Origin: Marichromatium purpuratum 984
Lineage (GTDB): Bacteria > Pseudomonadota > Gammaproteobacteria > Chromatiales > Chromatiaceae
Assembly: GCF_000224005.2 (NCBI RefSeq)
Contig: NZ_CP007031.1
Location: forward strand, 483,501 to 547,500
Direction: 5' to 3'
DNA length: 64,000 nt
Part shown: positions 26,126 through 36,290 of the stretch, piece by piece
Numbering within the stretch: position 1 is the first letter of the stretch
How the letters are laid out: each line of letters begins with the position of its first letter
Program-made: the position numbers and the translations under genes
The notes under the pieces: generated by a model
Told to the model about the DNA's origin: nothing
Seen by the model: only the letters and a program-made list of their open reading frames with translations
The model's database searches: none

Positions 26126-27466
26126 TTGGACATCTCATCCCCATCCGCCGCCGCGCCCACGCTGGGCTTCGTCAGCCTCGGTTGTCCCAAGGCCACGGTC
26201 GACTCCGAACTCATCCTCACCCGGCTGCGTGCCGAGGGCTATCGGGTGGTGCACGACTACGACGATGCCGAGCTGGTGGTCATCAACACCTGCGCCTTCA
26301 TCGACGCCGCCGAGCGCGAGTCGCTGGAGGTGATCGGCGAGGCCCTGGAGGAGAATGGCCGGGTGGTGGTCACCGGCTGCCTCGGCGCCCGCGCCGAGCG
26401 TATCCGCGCCGTCTATCCCGAGGTGCTGGCGATCACCGGCCCGCACGCGCTCGAAGAGGTGATGGCGGTGGTGCATGCTGAGTTGCCGGCTCCGCACGAC
26501 CCCTTCACCAGCCTGGTGCCACCGCAGGGGGTGCGGCTCACCCCGCGTCACTACGCCTATCTCAAGATCTCCGAGGGCTGCGATCACCGCTGTACCTTCT
26601 GCATCATCCCCAGTCTGCGCGGCGATCTGGTCAGCCGCGGTATCGGCGAGGTGCTCGGCGAGGCCGAACGGCTGGTCGAGGCCGGGGTGCGCGAGCTGCT
26701 GGTGGTCGCCCAGGACACCAGCGCCTATGGCCGCGATCTCAGGTACGCGCCGGGCTTCCACGGCGGCCGTCCGCTGCGCACCGACATCACCACCCTGGCG
26801 CGCGAACTCGGCCAGCTGCCGGCGTGGACGCGACTGCACTACGTCTACCCCTATCCCCAGGTCGACGAGCTGATCCCGTTGATGGCCGAGGGGCTGATCC
26901 TGCCCTATCTCGACATGCCGCTGCAGCATGGCAACACCCGGGTGCTGCGCGCGATGCGCCGTCCGGCGGCCACCGAGCGGGTGCTCGAACGTCTCGCGCG
27001 CTGGCGCGAACAGTGTCCCGAGCTGGTGCTGCGCAGCACCTTCATCGTCGGTTTCCCCGGTGAGACCGAGGCCGAGTTCGAGTCGCTGCTGGACTTCCTC
27101 CGCGAGGCGCGGCTCGACCGTGTCGGCTGCTTCCCCTACTCGCCGGTGGACGGTGCGGCGGCCAACGATCTAGCCGACGCGGTGCCCGCCGAGGAGCGCG
27201 AGGAGCGCCGCGAGCGCTTCATGGAGGTCCAGGCCGAGATCAGCCGCGACAAGCTCGCCGCGCGGGTCGGTGAGCGCATGACGGTGCTTGTCGACGCAGT
27301 GCACGAGGACGAGGTGGTGGCGCGCAGCTATGGCGACGCGCCCGAGATCGACGGCAACGTGCTGGTGCCGGGGGCCTGGGAGATCGACCCCGGCGACTTC
27401 ATCGAGGTCGAGATCACCGCCTCGGGCGATCACGACCTGTGGGCGCGGCCGGTCGATCCGGCATGA
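26126..27466 (+). CDS. rimO: Ribosomal protein S12 methylthiotransferase RimO
   Basis: 446 residues. RimO is a radical SAM enzyme that methylthiolates Asp89 of protein S12. N-terminal UPF0004 Cys are in SLGCPK, NTCAF and TGCLGAR; the radical SAM motif is CDHRCTFC (about 154-161) followed by [12 protein letters not shown], diagnostic of RimO over MiaB; a TRAM domain is at the C-terminus. The start is TTG 26126, just before the conserved [10 protein letters not shown]; no ATG fits. It converges on the DUF2892 gene. Confidence 0.96.
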   Translation: MDISSPSAAAPTLGFVSLGCPKATVDSELILTRLRAEGYRVVHDYDDAELVVINTCAFIDAAERESLEVIGEALEENGRVVVTGCLGARAERIRAVYPEVLAITGPHALEEVMAVVHAELPAPHDPFTSLVPPQGVRLTPRHYAYLKISEGCDHRCTFCIIPSLRGDLVSRGIGEVLGEAERLVEAGVRELLVVAQDTSAYGRDLRYAPGFHGGRPLRTDITTLARELGQLPAWTRLHYVYPYPQVDELIPLMAEGLILPYLDMPLQHGNTRVLRAMRRPAATERVLERLARWREQCPELVLRSTFIVGFPGETEAEFESLLDFLREARLDRVGCFPYSPVDGAAANDLADAVPAEEREERRERFMEVQAEISRDKLAARVGERMTVLVDAVHEDEVVARSYGDAPEIDGNVLVPGAWEIDPGDFIEVEITASGDHDLWARPVDPA

Positions 27467-27471
27467 GCCCG

Positions 27472-27502
27472 CACGCCGGGCGGCAATGCGCCGCCCGGCG
27501 TG
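27472..27502. terminator. Bidirectional hairpin between rimO and the DUF2892 gene
   Basis: CACGCCGGGCGGC-AATGC-GCCGCCCGGCGTG is a perfect 13-bp stem exactly in the 39-base gap of two convergent genes. There is no T tract. Confidence 0.6.
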
Positions 27503-27505
27503 TGC

Positions 27506-27706
27506 TCAGAAGGCCGGACCGGGGGTCTTGCCCAGCTTCTTGAGGATGACGGCCAGCGGGCAGAAGCCGGTGAAGGCCGATTGCAGCAGGTTGGCGCCGA
27601 CGAAGCCGGTGAACCACAGGAAGTTGATGTTGACGGTGACCGCGAGGATGGTCGAGAGCAGCACGAAGGCGCCGGCGACGGCGAAGACGATACGTTCGAT
27701 GGACAT
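27506..27706 (-). CDS. DUF2892 inner membrane protein
   Basis: 66 residues. DUF2892 (YgaP membrane-part family) is a small protein with two hydrophobic segments, here about 6-25 and 28-46, with the family's [19 protein letters not shown]: Gly-Cys-Pro-type tail followed by KKLG. In YgaP it is attached to a rhodanese domain; here it stands alone. A sulfur-related role would be in keeping with the organism but is not shown. Confidence 0.85.
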   Translation of the reverse strand: MSIERIVFAVAGAFVLLSTILAVTVNINFLWFTGFVGANLLQSAFTGFCPLAVILKKLGKTPGPAF

Positions 27707-27819
27707 GAGGGCTTCCGTTTCGGTTGCGAGGGGGTAAGCGGCGGAGTATTAACCAATGCTTATACTGGATTCAAGGCCGATGCCGAGCGCGCGGGTCGGT
27801 TTTCCGAGGAGGACCTGTC

Positions 27820-29421
27820 ATGGACGCTGCTGAGTTTCCCCGGCTGATCGCGGCGCTGCGGCGCCCCGAGGCCTATCCCCATCCGGTCGATCGGGTCGAG
27901 CACATCGAGACCCATATCTCCCACGTGCTGCTCGCCGGCGACTTCGCCTACAAGCTCAAGAAACCGCTTGATCTTGGCTTTCTCGACTGCTCCACCCTGG
28001 CGTTGCGTCGTCACTGCTGTGAGGAGGAGATTCGCCTCAACAGCCGACTCGCGCCGACGATCTATCTCGACGTGGTGGCGATCGGCGGCAGCGCCGCGCA
28101 CCCGCGCATCGGCGCCGACGGCGCGGTGTTGGAGTACGCGGTGCGGATGCGCCGCTTCGCACAGTCGGCGTTGCTCGCGCACCAGCCCCTCGACGGTCCA
28201 CTGATCGACCGGCTCGCCGAGCGCGTCGCCGATTTCCACGCCGCCATCCCGGTCGCCGCGCCCGATACCCCCTGGGGCACGCCCGAGATGGTGCTCGCGC
28301 CGATGATCGAGAACGTCGAGCAGGTCCGCGCGCGGGTCGAGGCGCCGGCGCTGCTGACGCGGCTGCAACGCATCGAGGACTGGACCCGGGCACGCTGGCG
28401 GGCGCTGCGTCCGCTGCTCGAGCAGCGTCGCGCCGAGGGCTGGATCCGCGAGTGTCACGGCGACATGCACCGCGGCAACATCGCCCTGATCGACGGCGAG
28501 CCGCAGATCTTCGACGGTATCGACTTCGCTCCCGAGCTGCGCTGGATCGATACCGCCAGCGAACTCGCCTTCCTGGTTATGGATCTGGAGGCCGCCGGCG
28601 CGCCGGGGTTGGCGCAGCGTCTGCTCAATGGTTATCTGGAGCGCGGCGGCGACTACGGGCTGCTGGTGCTGCTGCGTCTCTATCAGTGCTACCGGGCGAT
28701 GGTGCGCGCCAAGGTCAGTGCGATCCGTGCCGATCAGACGGGGCTGGCGGCGCCCGAGCGCGCCGCAGCCTGGGATGCGTGCGCGCGCTATCTGGCGCTG
28801 GCCGAGGGCTACACCCGGGCGAGACGGCCACGGCTGCTGATCGCCTGCGGGCTGTCGGGCTCGGGCAAGAGCCACATGGCCAGCGCGCTCTGCGAGCGGC
28901 TGCCCTTCGTCCACTTGCGCTCGGACGTCGAGCGCAAGCGGCTGTTCGGGCTCGCGGCGCAGGCACGCACCAACACCGGGGTCGACGGCGGGATCTATTT
29001 CCCCTCGGCCACCGACTGGACCTACGAGCGGCTGCTGCACCTGGCCGAGACCATCCTCGCCAGTGGTCACGACGTGCTGGTCGATGCCACCTTCACCGCG
29101 CACCAGCGTCGCGTCGGCTTCGCCGCGTTGGCACGGCGTCATCACGCCGGGTTCGCCATCCTCGCGCTGGAGGCGCCGCTGGCAGTGCTGCGCGAGCGCG
29201 TCACCCGGCGCCTGGCCGCCGGCAACGATGCCTCCGAGGCGACGCTCGCGGTGCTCGAGCGCCAGCATGCGCGCTGTGAACCGCCGCAGGGCGAGGAGTG
29301 CAACCGCCTGGTGCGCGTCGACACCAGCGCCGACCCCGCCATCGAGCAGGTGGTCGACCAGCTCGAGAGCGTGTTCGCCGGACAGACCCAGTCCTGCGAC
29401 CTCGCCGAACCACCCGCCTGA
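27820..29421 (+). CDS. Fused aminoglycoside-phosphotransferase-like and P-loop kinase protein
   Basis: 533 residues with two parts known to occur fused in this family (COG2187 plus COG0645 types). The N-terminal part (about 1-330) is kinase-like: FAYKLKKPLDLGFLD, ECHGDMHRGNIALID (catalytic loop) and IFDGIDFAPELRWID. The C-terminal part (about 345-515) has a P-loop GLSGSGKSHMASAL and RSDVERKRLFGL, like gluconate or adenylylsulfate kinases. The substrate is unknown. ATG 27820 has GAGGAGG 8 bases upstream. It converges on the DMT transporter gene. Confidence 0.87.
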   Translation: MDAAEFPRLIAALRRPEAYPHPVDRVEHIETHISHVLLAGDFAYKLKKPLDLGFLDCSTLALRRHCCEEEIRLNSRLAPTIYLDVVAIGGSAAHPRIGADGAVLEYAVRMRRFAQSALLAHQPLDGPLIDRLAERVADFHAAIPVAAPDTPWGTPEMVLAPMIENVEQVRARVEAPALLTRLQRIEDWTRARWRALRPLLEQRRAEGWIRECHGDMHRGNIALIDGEPQIFDGIDFAPELRWIDTASELAFLVMDLEAAGAPGLAQRLLNGYLERGGDYGLLVLLRLYQCYRAMVRAKVSAIRADQTGLAAPERAAAWDACARYLALAEGYTRARRPRLLIACGLSGSGKSHMASALCERLPFVHLRSDVERKRLFGLAAQARTNTGVDGGIYFPSATDWTYERLLHLAETILASGHDVLVDATFTAHQRRVGFAALARRHHAGFAILALEAPLAVLRERVTRRLAAGNDASEATLAVLERQHARCEPPQGEECNRLVRVDTSADPAIEQVVDQLESVFAGQTQSCDLAEPPA

Positions 29422-29428
29422 GCCCGGC

Positions 29429-30307
29429 TCATCCCAGCAGCACCAGTGCCGCGCCGGCGAGCATCAGCACGCCGGCGGGCAGGCGCGCGCGCAGCCCGCG
29501 CTCGCCGAAGCAGAGCGCGCCGTAGAGCATGCCGAAGAGCAGGCTGGTGCGCTTGAGCGCGATCATGTAGGCGACCTCGGTCGCGGCGATGGCGAGGAAG
29601 TGGGTGTAGACCATCACCGCGGTCAGCGCGGCGACCGCCAGCACCGCCCAGGGGTGGCGCGCCAGCGCGAGCAGCCGGCGCGGGCGTGGCAGCGCCAGCA
29701 CCAGCAGTGCCGCGACCCCGAGCAGGGCGAAGTAGAAGGCGCCGAACTGCGCCGGTGGCAGGTACTGCATCGCGCCCTTGCCGAGGGTGGCGGTGAGGGC
29801 GTAGATCGCCGCCACCGCGAGCATCAGCCGCGCGCCGCGCTGTTCGAGGATGGCACCGAGCGGGCGCAGCCAGCTGCGCCAGTCGCGCGCCCGGGCATGG
29901 CCGACGTTGAGCAGCCAGGCCCCGGCCACCACCAGCACCACACCGAGTGCGCCGCGCGCGCTCACCGTCTCGCCGAGCAGCAGCCAGGCGACCAGCAGCA
30001 CGAACACCGGGGTGAAGGCGAGATAGGGCAGGGTGAGCGAGAGCGGGTGGTCGCGGATGGCGCGCATGTAGAGCAGCATCGCCGCGATCTCCAGCGGCAC
30101 CAGCGCCGCCAGCCAGCCCCAGAAGGCCGGGTCGAGGTTGCCGAACGGCGGCAGGTCAACGAGCAGCGGGGCGAGCAGCGCGCCGCTCAGGGTCAGGCGC
30201 ACCAGCGCCAGCTCGGCGGCCGAATGCGTGCCGAGCCAGGCCTTGGTGGCGGCATCGGCGCTGGCCAGGGCGAGGGCGCAGAGCAGCGACAGGCTCACCC
30301 AGTCCAT
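29429..30307 (-). CDS. EamA/DMT superfamily transporter
   Basis: 292 residues with ten predicted transmembrane helices in two EamA repeats (about 3-135 and 155-290), which is the normal layout. Typical end-of-repeat blocks are LLLGETVSARGALGVVLVVAGAWLL and the weaker C-terminal CFGERGLRARLPAGVLML. Substrate unknown; relatives export amino acids or metabolites. It starts 15 bases after dusA ends and is probably co-transcribed. Confidence 0.88.
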   Translation of the reverse strand: MDWVSLSLLCALALASADAATKAWLGTHSAAELALVRLTLSGALLAPLLVDLPPFGNLDPAFWGWLAALVPLEIAAMLLYMRAIRDHPLSLTLPYLAFTPVFVLLVAWLLLGETVSARGALGVVLVVAGAWLLNVGHARARDWRSWLRPLGAILEQRGARLMLAVAAIYALTATLGKGAMQYLPPAQFGAFYFALLGVAALLVLALPRPRRLLALARHPWAVLAVAALTAVMVYTHFLAIAATEVAYMIALKRTSLLFGMLYGALCFGERGLRARLPAGVLMLAGAALVLLG

Positions 30308-30322
30308 GGCTGCGGCGCCGGA

Positions 30323-31309
30323 TCAGTCGGCGGCGGGTCGCATGCGCCGTGGCAGCGCCTCGGTCAGCACCTCGCAGCCGGCGCCGGGGAGATGGGCGTG
30401 CTCGCTGATCCAGCGGCGCCAGACGCGGGCGCCGGGACGGCCCTGGAAGAGTCCGAGCAGGTGACGGCTGATCGCGGTCAGCGGCACCCCGGCGTCGAGT
30501 TCGCGCTGGATATAGGGCAGCATCCGCTCGATGACCTGATGTCGGGTCGGCGGTGGGGTCGGGTCGGCGAAGATGCGCGCGTCGGCCGCGGCGAGGATCC
30601 AGGGGTTGTGGTAGGCCTCACGACCGATCATCACCCCATCGAGGGTCTCGAGCAGGGCGCAGGCCTGGTCGAGGTCCTGCACCCCGCCGTTGAGGCTGAT
30701 CGAGAGCGCGGGGAAGTCGCGCTTGAGCTGCAGCACCACGTCGTAGCGCAGCGGCGGGATGTCGCGGTTCTCCTTCGGGCTCAGCCCGGAGAGCCAGGCC
30801 TTGCGCGCGTGCACGATCAGCGCGTCGCAGCCGGCCTCGACCTGGGCGCCGACGAAGTCGACCAGCTCACCATAGCTGTCGCGATCGTCGATGCCGATGC
30901 GGCTCTTGACCGTCACCGGGACCGCCACCGCGTCCTTCATCGCCCGCACGCAATCGGCCACCACCCCCGGTTCGGCCATCAGACAGGCGCCGAAGCGCCC
31001 GTTCTGCACCCGGTCGGAGGGACAGCCGACGTTGATGTTGATCTCGTCGTAGCCGTACTCGGCGCCGAGTCGGGCGCAGCTGGCCATGTCGGCGGGATCG
31101 GAGCCGCCGAGCTGCAGCGCCACCGGATGCTCGCTCGGATCGAAGCGCAGGAAGCGCTCGCGGTCGCCGTGGAGCAGTGCGCCGGTGGTCACCATCTCGG
31201 TGTAGAGCAGGGTGTGACGGCTGATCAGCCGGAGGAAATAACGGCAGTGGCGATCGGTCCAGTCCAACATCGGGGCGATGGACAGACGACGGTCTAGCGG
31301 TGCAGGCAT
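30323..31309 (-). CDS. dusA: tRNA-dihydrouridine(20/20a) synthase DusA
   Basis: 328 residues. DusA reduces U20/U20a in the tRNA D loop using FMN. The start RRLSIAPMLDWTDRHCRYFLR and EININVGCPSDRVQNGRFGACLM (catalytic Cys in the last block) are typical of the DusA subgroup. The TIM barrel residues VKSRIGIDD, IVHARKAWLSGLSPKENR and GGVQDL follow. The C-terminal helical domain (about 250-328) is present with HLLGLFQGRPGAR. Confidence 0.95.
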   Translation of the reverse strand: MPAPLDRRLSIAPMLDWTDRHCRYFLRLISRHTLLYTEMVTTGALLHGDRERFLRFDPSEHPVALQLGGSDPADMASCARLGAEYGYDEININVGCPSDRVQNGRFGACLMAEPGVVADCVRAMKDAVAVPVTVKSRIGIDDRDSYGELVDFVGAQVEAGCDALIVHARKAWLSGLSPKENRDIPPLRYDVVLQLKRDFPALSISLNGGVQDLDQACALLETLDGVMIGREAYHNPWILAAADARIFADPTPPPTRHQVIERMLPYIQRELDAGVPLTAISRHLLGLFQGRPGARVWRRWISEHAHLPGAGCEVLTEALPRRMRPAAD

Positions 31310-31457
31310 GGCGCGGGTCGGGCTCGGGCTGGGGACGCCGGCGGAGGCGAGGCCGGGTCGTTGATCTCGAGCGTGGATTGTCCGCGACCGGGCCGATTTT
31401 TTCCATCATCGGCGCGGTCGCGGCGAGGTTCGCCCGCCGGGCGGCGGGCGGGCAGGC

Positions 31458-32849
31458 TCAGGCCGCGCCCTCGGGGAGCGGGTCGCCGGGACGGCGCACC
31501 GGCTCCTTGAGGGTGACCAGCTCCTCGGCGCTGCCGGGGTGGATGGCCACAGTGTTGTCGAAGTCGGCCTTGGTCGCGCCCATCTTCACCGCCACGGCGA
31601 AGCCCTGGAGCATCTCGTCGGCGCCGTCGCCGATGACGTGGACACCGACCACGCGCTGCTCGGGGCCGGCACAGACCAGCTTCATCGCGGTCTTGGCGCC
31701 GTGCTCGTTGAGCGCGTAGCGCATCGGGGTGAAGCTGGTCTCGTAGACGGTGAGCACGTCACCGAGGCGCTCGCGCGCCTCCGGCTCGCTCAGCCCGACC
31801 TTGGACAGCGGCGGGTGGGCGAAGACCACGGTGGGGATGTTGTCGTAGTCGAGCTTGCGCTCGCTCTGGCCGTCGAACAGGCGCTCGGCGAGGCGGCGCC
31901 CGGCGGCGATCGCCACCGGGGTGAGCTGGTCGCGCCCGGTGATGTCGCCGAGCGCGTAGACACCGGGGACATTGGTGTTCTGATAGGCGTCGGTGGGCAC
32001 CGTGCCGTTGGGTTGGACCTCGATGCCGGTGGTCTCGAGCCCGAGGTCGCGGGTGTTGGGAGCGCGTCCGACGGCCCAGATCACGCTATCGAAGCCCTCG
32101 AGCCGGGTGCCGTCCTGGGCCACCAGGGTGGTGCCTCGGGCGTCGCGCTCGAGCGCGGCGACGGCGAATTCGAGATGGGTCTCGATGCCCTGGGCGTGCA
32201 TGTTCTCGGCCAGGGTGGCGCTGAGCAGGGGGTCGAACTGGAACAGTACCCGGTCCTCGAGCGCCACCACGGTGACCTCGCTGCCGAAGCTGCGCAGCAG
32301 CCCGGCCAGCTCGACGCCGATATAGCCGGCGCCAATGATGGCCACGCGCCTGGGCTGTTGCTGCAGGGCGAAGAAGTCGTCGGAGGTGATGCCGAGCTCG
32401 GCGCCGGGCAGGCGCGGCACGATCGGGCGACCGCCGGTGGCGATGGCGATGTGATCGGCGCTGAGGCGCTGACCCTCGACCTCGATGGTGTGAGCGTCGA
32501 CGAAGCGGGCGTGGCCGTTGATGCGGGTGATGCCGAGGCGCTCGACATAGCCGTCCCAGAAGCTGTTGATGGCGCCGATATAGCGGTCGCGACCGGCCAC
32601 CAGCCTGGGCCAGTCGAGTTCGCCGCCGCTGGCCTGGACGCCGAAGCCGGGGGCGTCGCGCACCGCCTCGGCGAGGTGCGCGGCGTACCACATCACCTTC
32701 TTGGGTACGCAGCCGACGTTGACACAGGTGCCGCCGAGTGCCTTGGACTCGATCAGGGCGACGCGTTTGCCGAAGGCGGCGGCCTTCTCGGCCACCGCCA
32801 GGCCACCGCTGCCACCGCCGATCGCGATCAGGTCGAAATGCTGGGTCAT
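31458..32849 (-). CDS. garB: Glutathione (amide) reductase GarB
   Basis: 463 residues, pyridine nucleotide-disulfide reductase. FAD motif [16 protein letters not shown] (9-24); redox-active disulfide [13 protein letters not shown] (Cys42, Cys47); NAD(P) fold [15 protein letters not shown]; dimer-interface [11 protein letters not shown] with the catalytic His. In Chromatium gracile an enzyme of this type reduces glutathione amide disulfide with NADH; the sequence here strongly recalls it. It lies downstream of garA, 185 bases apart, with a hairpin in between. Confidence 0.93.
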   Translation of the reverse strand: MTQHFDLIAIGGGSGGLAVAEKAAAFGKRVALIESKALGGTCVNVGCVPKKVMWYAAHLAEAVRDAPGFGVQASGGELDWPRLVAGRDRYIGAINSFWDGYVERLGITRINGHARFVDAHTIEVEGQRLSADHIAIATGGRPIVPRLPGAELGITSDDFFALQQQPRRVAIIGAGYIGVELAGLLRSFGSEVTVVALEDRVLFQFDPLLSATLAENMHAQGIETHLEFAVAALERDARGTTLVAQDGTRLEGFDSVIWAVGRAPNTRDLGLETTGIEVQPNGTVPTDAYQNTNVPGVYALGDITGRDQLTPVAIAAGRRLAERLFDGQSERKLDYDNIPTVVFAHPPLSKVGLSEPEARERLGDVLTVYETSFTPMRYALNEHGAKTAMKLVCAGPEQRVVGVHVIGDGADEMLQGFAVAVKMGATKADFDNTVAIHPGSAEELVTLKEPVRRPGDPLPEGAA

Positions 32850-32944
32850 GATTGTGCTTCCTGATAATGCTGTGACCGGGGATCATACCCGTGGCCCGGG
32901 TGGGGTGCAGCGGGTGGTCCGGGACCGGTCCTGTCCATAGCAAA

Positions 32945-32975
32945 GGGGTCGGTAACCCATGGGTTGCCCGACCCC
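32945..32975. terminator. Hairpin between garA and garB
   Basis: GGGGTCGG and CCGACCCC pair around an inner AACCC/GGGTT stem. It lies in the 185-base gap between garA and garB, so the two genes may be partly separate transcription units. Confidence 0.45.
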
Positions 32976-33034
32976 CTCGAGTTCGCCGACGCCGGCCGGC
33001 GTCGGCGGGTGCTGTCGTCCGGCGTACTCCCGGA

Positions 33035-33778
33035 TCAGGCGCTGGCGCGCTCCTTGATCCAGGCCTCGACCGCCTCCGAGCCACCGATCAGCTCACCGTT
33101 GACGAACACCTGCGGTACGGTGCGGGCGTCGGCCACGGCGCGCAGCGTCTGCTCGGTGTAGTCCTCGTTGAGCACCAGCTCCTCGAAGTCGATACCGGCG
33201 TTGCGCAGCGCCTCCTTGGCCTTGACGCAGAACGGGCAGCCGTCGCGGGTGAACACGCTCACGTCGAGCGGCTTGGGCGCGTTCGGGGCGAGGTGGGCGA
33301 GCATGGTGTCGGCGTCGGAGACCTCGTAGGGGTCGCCCTCGACCTCTGGCTCGATGAACATTTTCTCCACCACGCCGTCGCGCACCAGCATCGAGTAGCG
33401 CCAGGAGCGCTTGCCGAAGCCGAGATCGTCCTTCTCGACCAGCATCCCCATGCCCTCGGTGAACTCGCCGTTGCCGTCAGGGATGAACAGCAGGTCATCG
33501 GCGTCCTGGCTCTTCTGCCACTCGTTCATCACGAAGGTGTCGTTGACCGAGACGCAGACCACGGTATCGACCCCGTGCTCCTTGAACATCGGTACCAGCT
33601 GGTTGTAGCGCGGCACGTGCGAGGAGGAGCAGGTGGGGGTGAAGGCACCCGGCAGCGAGAACACCACCACTGTCTTGCCGACGAAGATCTCGTCGGTGGT
33701 CAGGTCGACCCACTCGTGTCCGCTACGGGTGTGGAAGGTGACCTGAGGAACGCGGCTTCCGGTGCGATCTTGCAGCAT
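33035..33778 (-). CDS. garA: Peroxiredoxin-glutaredoxin fusion GarA
   Basis: 247 residues. The N-terminal peroxiredoxin-5 domain (about 1-160) has the peroxidatic Cys50 in [10 protein letters not shown]. The C-terminal glutaredoxin domain (about 172-245) has CPFC at 181-184 and the glutathione-binding [14 protein letters not shown]. Such hybrids reduce peroxides with electrons from glutathione (amide), delivered by GarB next door. ATG 33778 is chosen since GGAG lies 9 bases upstream; ATG 33793 has no clear binding site. It is divergent from the GGDEF-EAL gene. Confidence 0.94.
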   Translation of the reverse strand: MLQDRTGSRVPQVTFHTRSGHEWVDLTTDEIFVGKTVVVFSLPGAFTPTCSSSHVPRYNQLVPMFKEHGVDTVVCVSVNDTFVMNEWQKSQDADDLLFIPDGNGEFTEGMGMLVEKDDLGFGKRSWRYSMLVRDGVVEKMFIEPEVEGDPYEVSDADTMLAHLAPNAPKPLDVSVFTRDGCPFCVKAKEALRNAGIDFEELVLNEDYTEQTLRAVADARTVPQVFVNGELIGGSEAVEAWIKERASA

Positions 33779-34143
33779 GTGTCGATTCTCCATGGTTGTC
33801 GCTGTGGGATTTGGGTCAAAAGTTCTTGAGCGATCGTCGCGCCTCCGAGGGGGATGGCGTGTCGACGGTGCTAAGATTACGTCCTGATAGCCGATGCGTG
33901 AAATGGATAATAAAAATTGATCTGATTGTCTGAGACGATCGCTCGGTTCGATCTGGCGCACACCTGATCGTGTCTGCTGCCACCCTGGCGGCAGCGCGTC
34001 ATTGGCGCCGGTTCCGGCGACGCTCAACGCACACCCTCACTCAGGATGTGGCAGTTCTCCGTGTGATCCAAGGGAGACGCCGCTGTCATCGGCCGAGTGT
34101 GCGACGATCGGACCCTCCTCGACGGACGCAGGAGTCCCCCAGA
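33779..34143. other. Divergent gap garA / GGDEF-EAL gene
   Basis: 365 bases with no gene. It contains an AT-rich patch (33898-33925) unusual for this genome, probably the promoter zone. For garA (minus strand) a weak TTCACG-N17-TAATCT pair can be seen. No clear OxyR-type pattern was found. The frame extending the GGDEF-EAL gene upstream is Arg-rich and not convincing. Confidence 0.4.
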
Positions 34144-36051
34144 ATGACAGGTTTCGAGGATCCGAAGGTGCCCGCTCAGGACGAGACGGGACAAGACCTC
34201 TACGCACAGGCCAGACGGGCATTGGAGCGCGGCGATTTCGACCGGCTCGGCCGGCTGCTCGGGCAGGGTGAGATCGATCTGACCACGCTGACCGAGGAGC
34301 TGCGCATCTATCAGGCGGAACTCGAGGTGCAGAACGCCGAGCTGTGCGAGGCGCAGATCGCCTCCGAGCGCATGGCGCAGCGCTACAACACGCTGTTCTC
34401 GGTGATGCCGCTGGCGCAGCTGGTGGTCGACGGCAGCGGTCTGGTGCTCGATGCCAATGCGCTCGCCGAGCAGCTGTTCGGGTTGGGCAACCGGCATCTG
34501 CGTCATCACTTCCTGCAGCGATTGGTGATCCCGCTCGATCGTGAACGGCTCGCTATGGTACTGAACCGGGCGAAGCAGAGCGGCGGTGAGGTGGTCGAGG
34601 GCGTGCACTTCCTCGCCGATGGCGGTGATGTCTTCGGTGGCGAGCTGCACATGGCGCGACTGGCCGGAGATGCCGACGAGCCGGCGCAATTCGTCTGCGC
34701 GGTGCTCGATCTGAGCAAGTTGCTACGCCAGCAGGAGGCGCTGCGCCGCTCCGAGGAGAAGCTCGAGTTCCTCGCCCATCACGATACCCTCACCCATCTG
34801 CCCAATCGCACCCTGCTCAACGATCGGCTCGCCCAGGGGGTGAGTCGCGCCCACCGCCATCACGGGGTGATGGCGGTACTGTTCGTCGATCTCGACCGTT
34901 TCAAGGTCATCAACGACCGCTATGGCCATGGCGCCGGCGACGAGCTGCTGCGCGAGGCGGCCGAGCGGATGCAGGGGCAGTTGCGCGACAGCGACACCCT
35001 GGCGCGGGTCGGCGGCGACGAGTTCGTGGTACTGCTCGAGGACGCCGATTGCGCACGGCGCGCCGGACGGGTGGCCAATCGGTTGCTGCAGGTCTTCGGG
35101 CCGCCCTTCCAGGTCGGCAAGGATCGCCTCCAGGTCAGCGCCAGCATCGGCATCAGTCTCTATCCGGCCGATGGCACCGACCCGGACACCCTGCTCAGAC
35201 ACGCCGACATCGCCATGTACGAGGCCAAGTCGCGCGGGCGCAACGACTTCCAGTTCTTCCATGTTGATATGGCCGGTGGCGTGGTCGCGCAGCTCGAGCT
35301 GGTCCACGCGCTGCGCGGCGCCTTGCGCCGGCACGAGTTCGTGCTCTATTTCCAGCCTCAGATCGACCTCGGCAGCGGTCGCCTGCTCGGGGTGGAGGCG
35401 CTGCTGCGCTGGCACCACTCCCGTCAGGGTCTGTTGCCGCCGGCGCGCTTCATCGCCCTGGCCGAGGAGATCGGCGTGCTCGGCGAGGTCGGCGACTGGG
35501 TGCTGGAGACGGCCTGCGCCCAGCTCGCCGCCTGGCGCAACAGCGGGCTGGAGGTGCCGCGTATGGCCGTCAACCTGGTGTTGCAGCAGCTCGAGCAGGA
35601 GCACTTCGTCGAGCGTGTCGAGAGAGTGCTGCAGCGCTATCAGTTGTCGCCCGGGGCGTTGCAGCTGGAGGTCACCGAAGCGATGCTGATGCGTCAGGCC
35701 GAGCGCGCGCTGGCGCATCTGCACGGGCTGCGTGCGCTCGGCGTCGGCATCGCGGTCGATGACTTCGGTACCGGCTACTCCTCGCTCGGGCGCATCCATC
35801 GACTGCCGATCGACCAGCTCAAGATCGATCGCTCCTTCGTTGGCGACATCGGTCACGATTCGGCTGACGAGACCACGGTGCGCTCCATCATCGGTCTCGG
35901 CAAGACCTTGGGCCTGGAGGTGCTCGCCGAGGGGATCGAGTGTGACGACCAGGTGCTCTTCCTGGCGCGCGAGGGGTGTCAGGCCGGGCAGGGATTTCTC
36001 TACGGGCGGCCGGTGTCGGCGAGCGATATCCTCGAGACCTATGGCCGCTGA
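34144..36051 (+). CDS. PAS-GGDEF-EAL cyclic di-GMP signalling protein
   Basis: 635 residues, soluble. A helical N-terminus (about 1-75) leads to a PAS-like domain (about 80-195), then GGDEF (about 205-370) and EAL (about 385-630). The active site is GGDEF, preceded by the RDSD inhibitory-site pattern. The EAL side has GVEALLRW, EVTEAML, VDDFGTGYSSL, LKIDRSFV and EGIE, so both halves look intact, although the usual VNLS is VNLV. It may make or break c-di-GMP depending on its input. ATG 34144 is used; the sulfur globule gene follows after 239 bases. Confidence 0.92.
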   Translation: MTGFEDPKVPAQDETGQDLYAQARRALERGDFDRLGRLLGQGEIDLTTLTEELRIYQAELEVQNAELCEAQIASERMAQRYNTLFSVMPLAQLVVDGSGLVLDANALAEQLFGLGNRHLRHHFLQRLVIPLDRERLAMVLNRAKQSGGEVVEGVHFLADGGDVFGGELHMARLAGDADEPAQFVCAVLDLSKLLRQQEALRRSEEKLEFLAHHDTLTHLPNRTLLNDRLAQGVSRAHRHHGVMAVLFVDLDRFKVINDRYGHGAGDELLREAAERMQGQLRDSDTLARVGGDEFVVLLEDADCARRAGRVANRLLQVFGPPFQVGKDRLQVSASIGISLYPADGTDPDTLLRHADIAMYEAKSRGRNDFQFFHVDMAGGVVAQLELVHALRGALRRHEFVLYFQPQIDLGSGRLLGVEALLRWHHSRQGLLPPARFIALAEEIGVLGEVGDWVLETACAQLAAWRNSGLEVPRMAVNLVLQQLEQEHFVERVERVLQRYQLSPGALQLEVTEAMLMRQAERALAHLHGLRALGVGIAVDDFGTGYSSLGRIHRLPIDQLKIDRSFVGDIGHDSADETTVRSIIGLGKTLGLEVLAEGIECDDQVLFLAREGCQAGQGFLYGRPVSASDILETYGR

Positions 36052-36079
36052 TCCACGTTCAGTGGAACATTAGCAGATA

Positions 36080-36093
36080 TTGATTGACGTCAA
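36080..36093 (+). promoter_or_regulatory. FNR/CRP-like site upstream of the sulfur globule gene
   Basis: TTGATTGACGTCAA matches the FNR consensus TTGAT-N4-ATCAA at all but one position. It lies 29 bases after the GGDEF-EAL stop and about 200 bases before the sulfur globule gene. A chance match is possible. Confidence 0.35.
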
Positions 36094-36290
36094 CGCCGCC
36101 GTCTCGGGCGCGGCCTAGGCTAGCCCCGAGGGACGAAGCCAGGCTCCGCTCTCCGGTCCTTGGCCAGGGATGGTGGCTGGATCGCATACACAGGTTGCGA
36201 CGTCTCGTCGTGGCCGTGCCGCATGCTCCAGGGATGGGGCATGGTGGTGTTTCCCTGATTCATCCCTGATTCATCTGTGGGAGTTGAGCG

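Noticed and set aside
27724-27819. Upstream extension of the fused kinase gene
   Set aside because: The extra residues are not like the family, while ATG 27820 has a strong GAGGAGG site.
29063-31297. 744-residue frame on the plus strand
   Set aside because: It covers the minus-strand DMT transporter and dusA, which have clear families; the frame itself has no domain.
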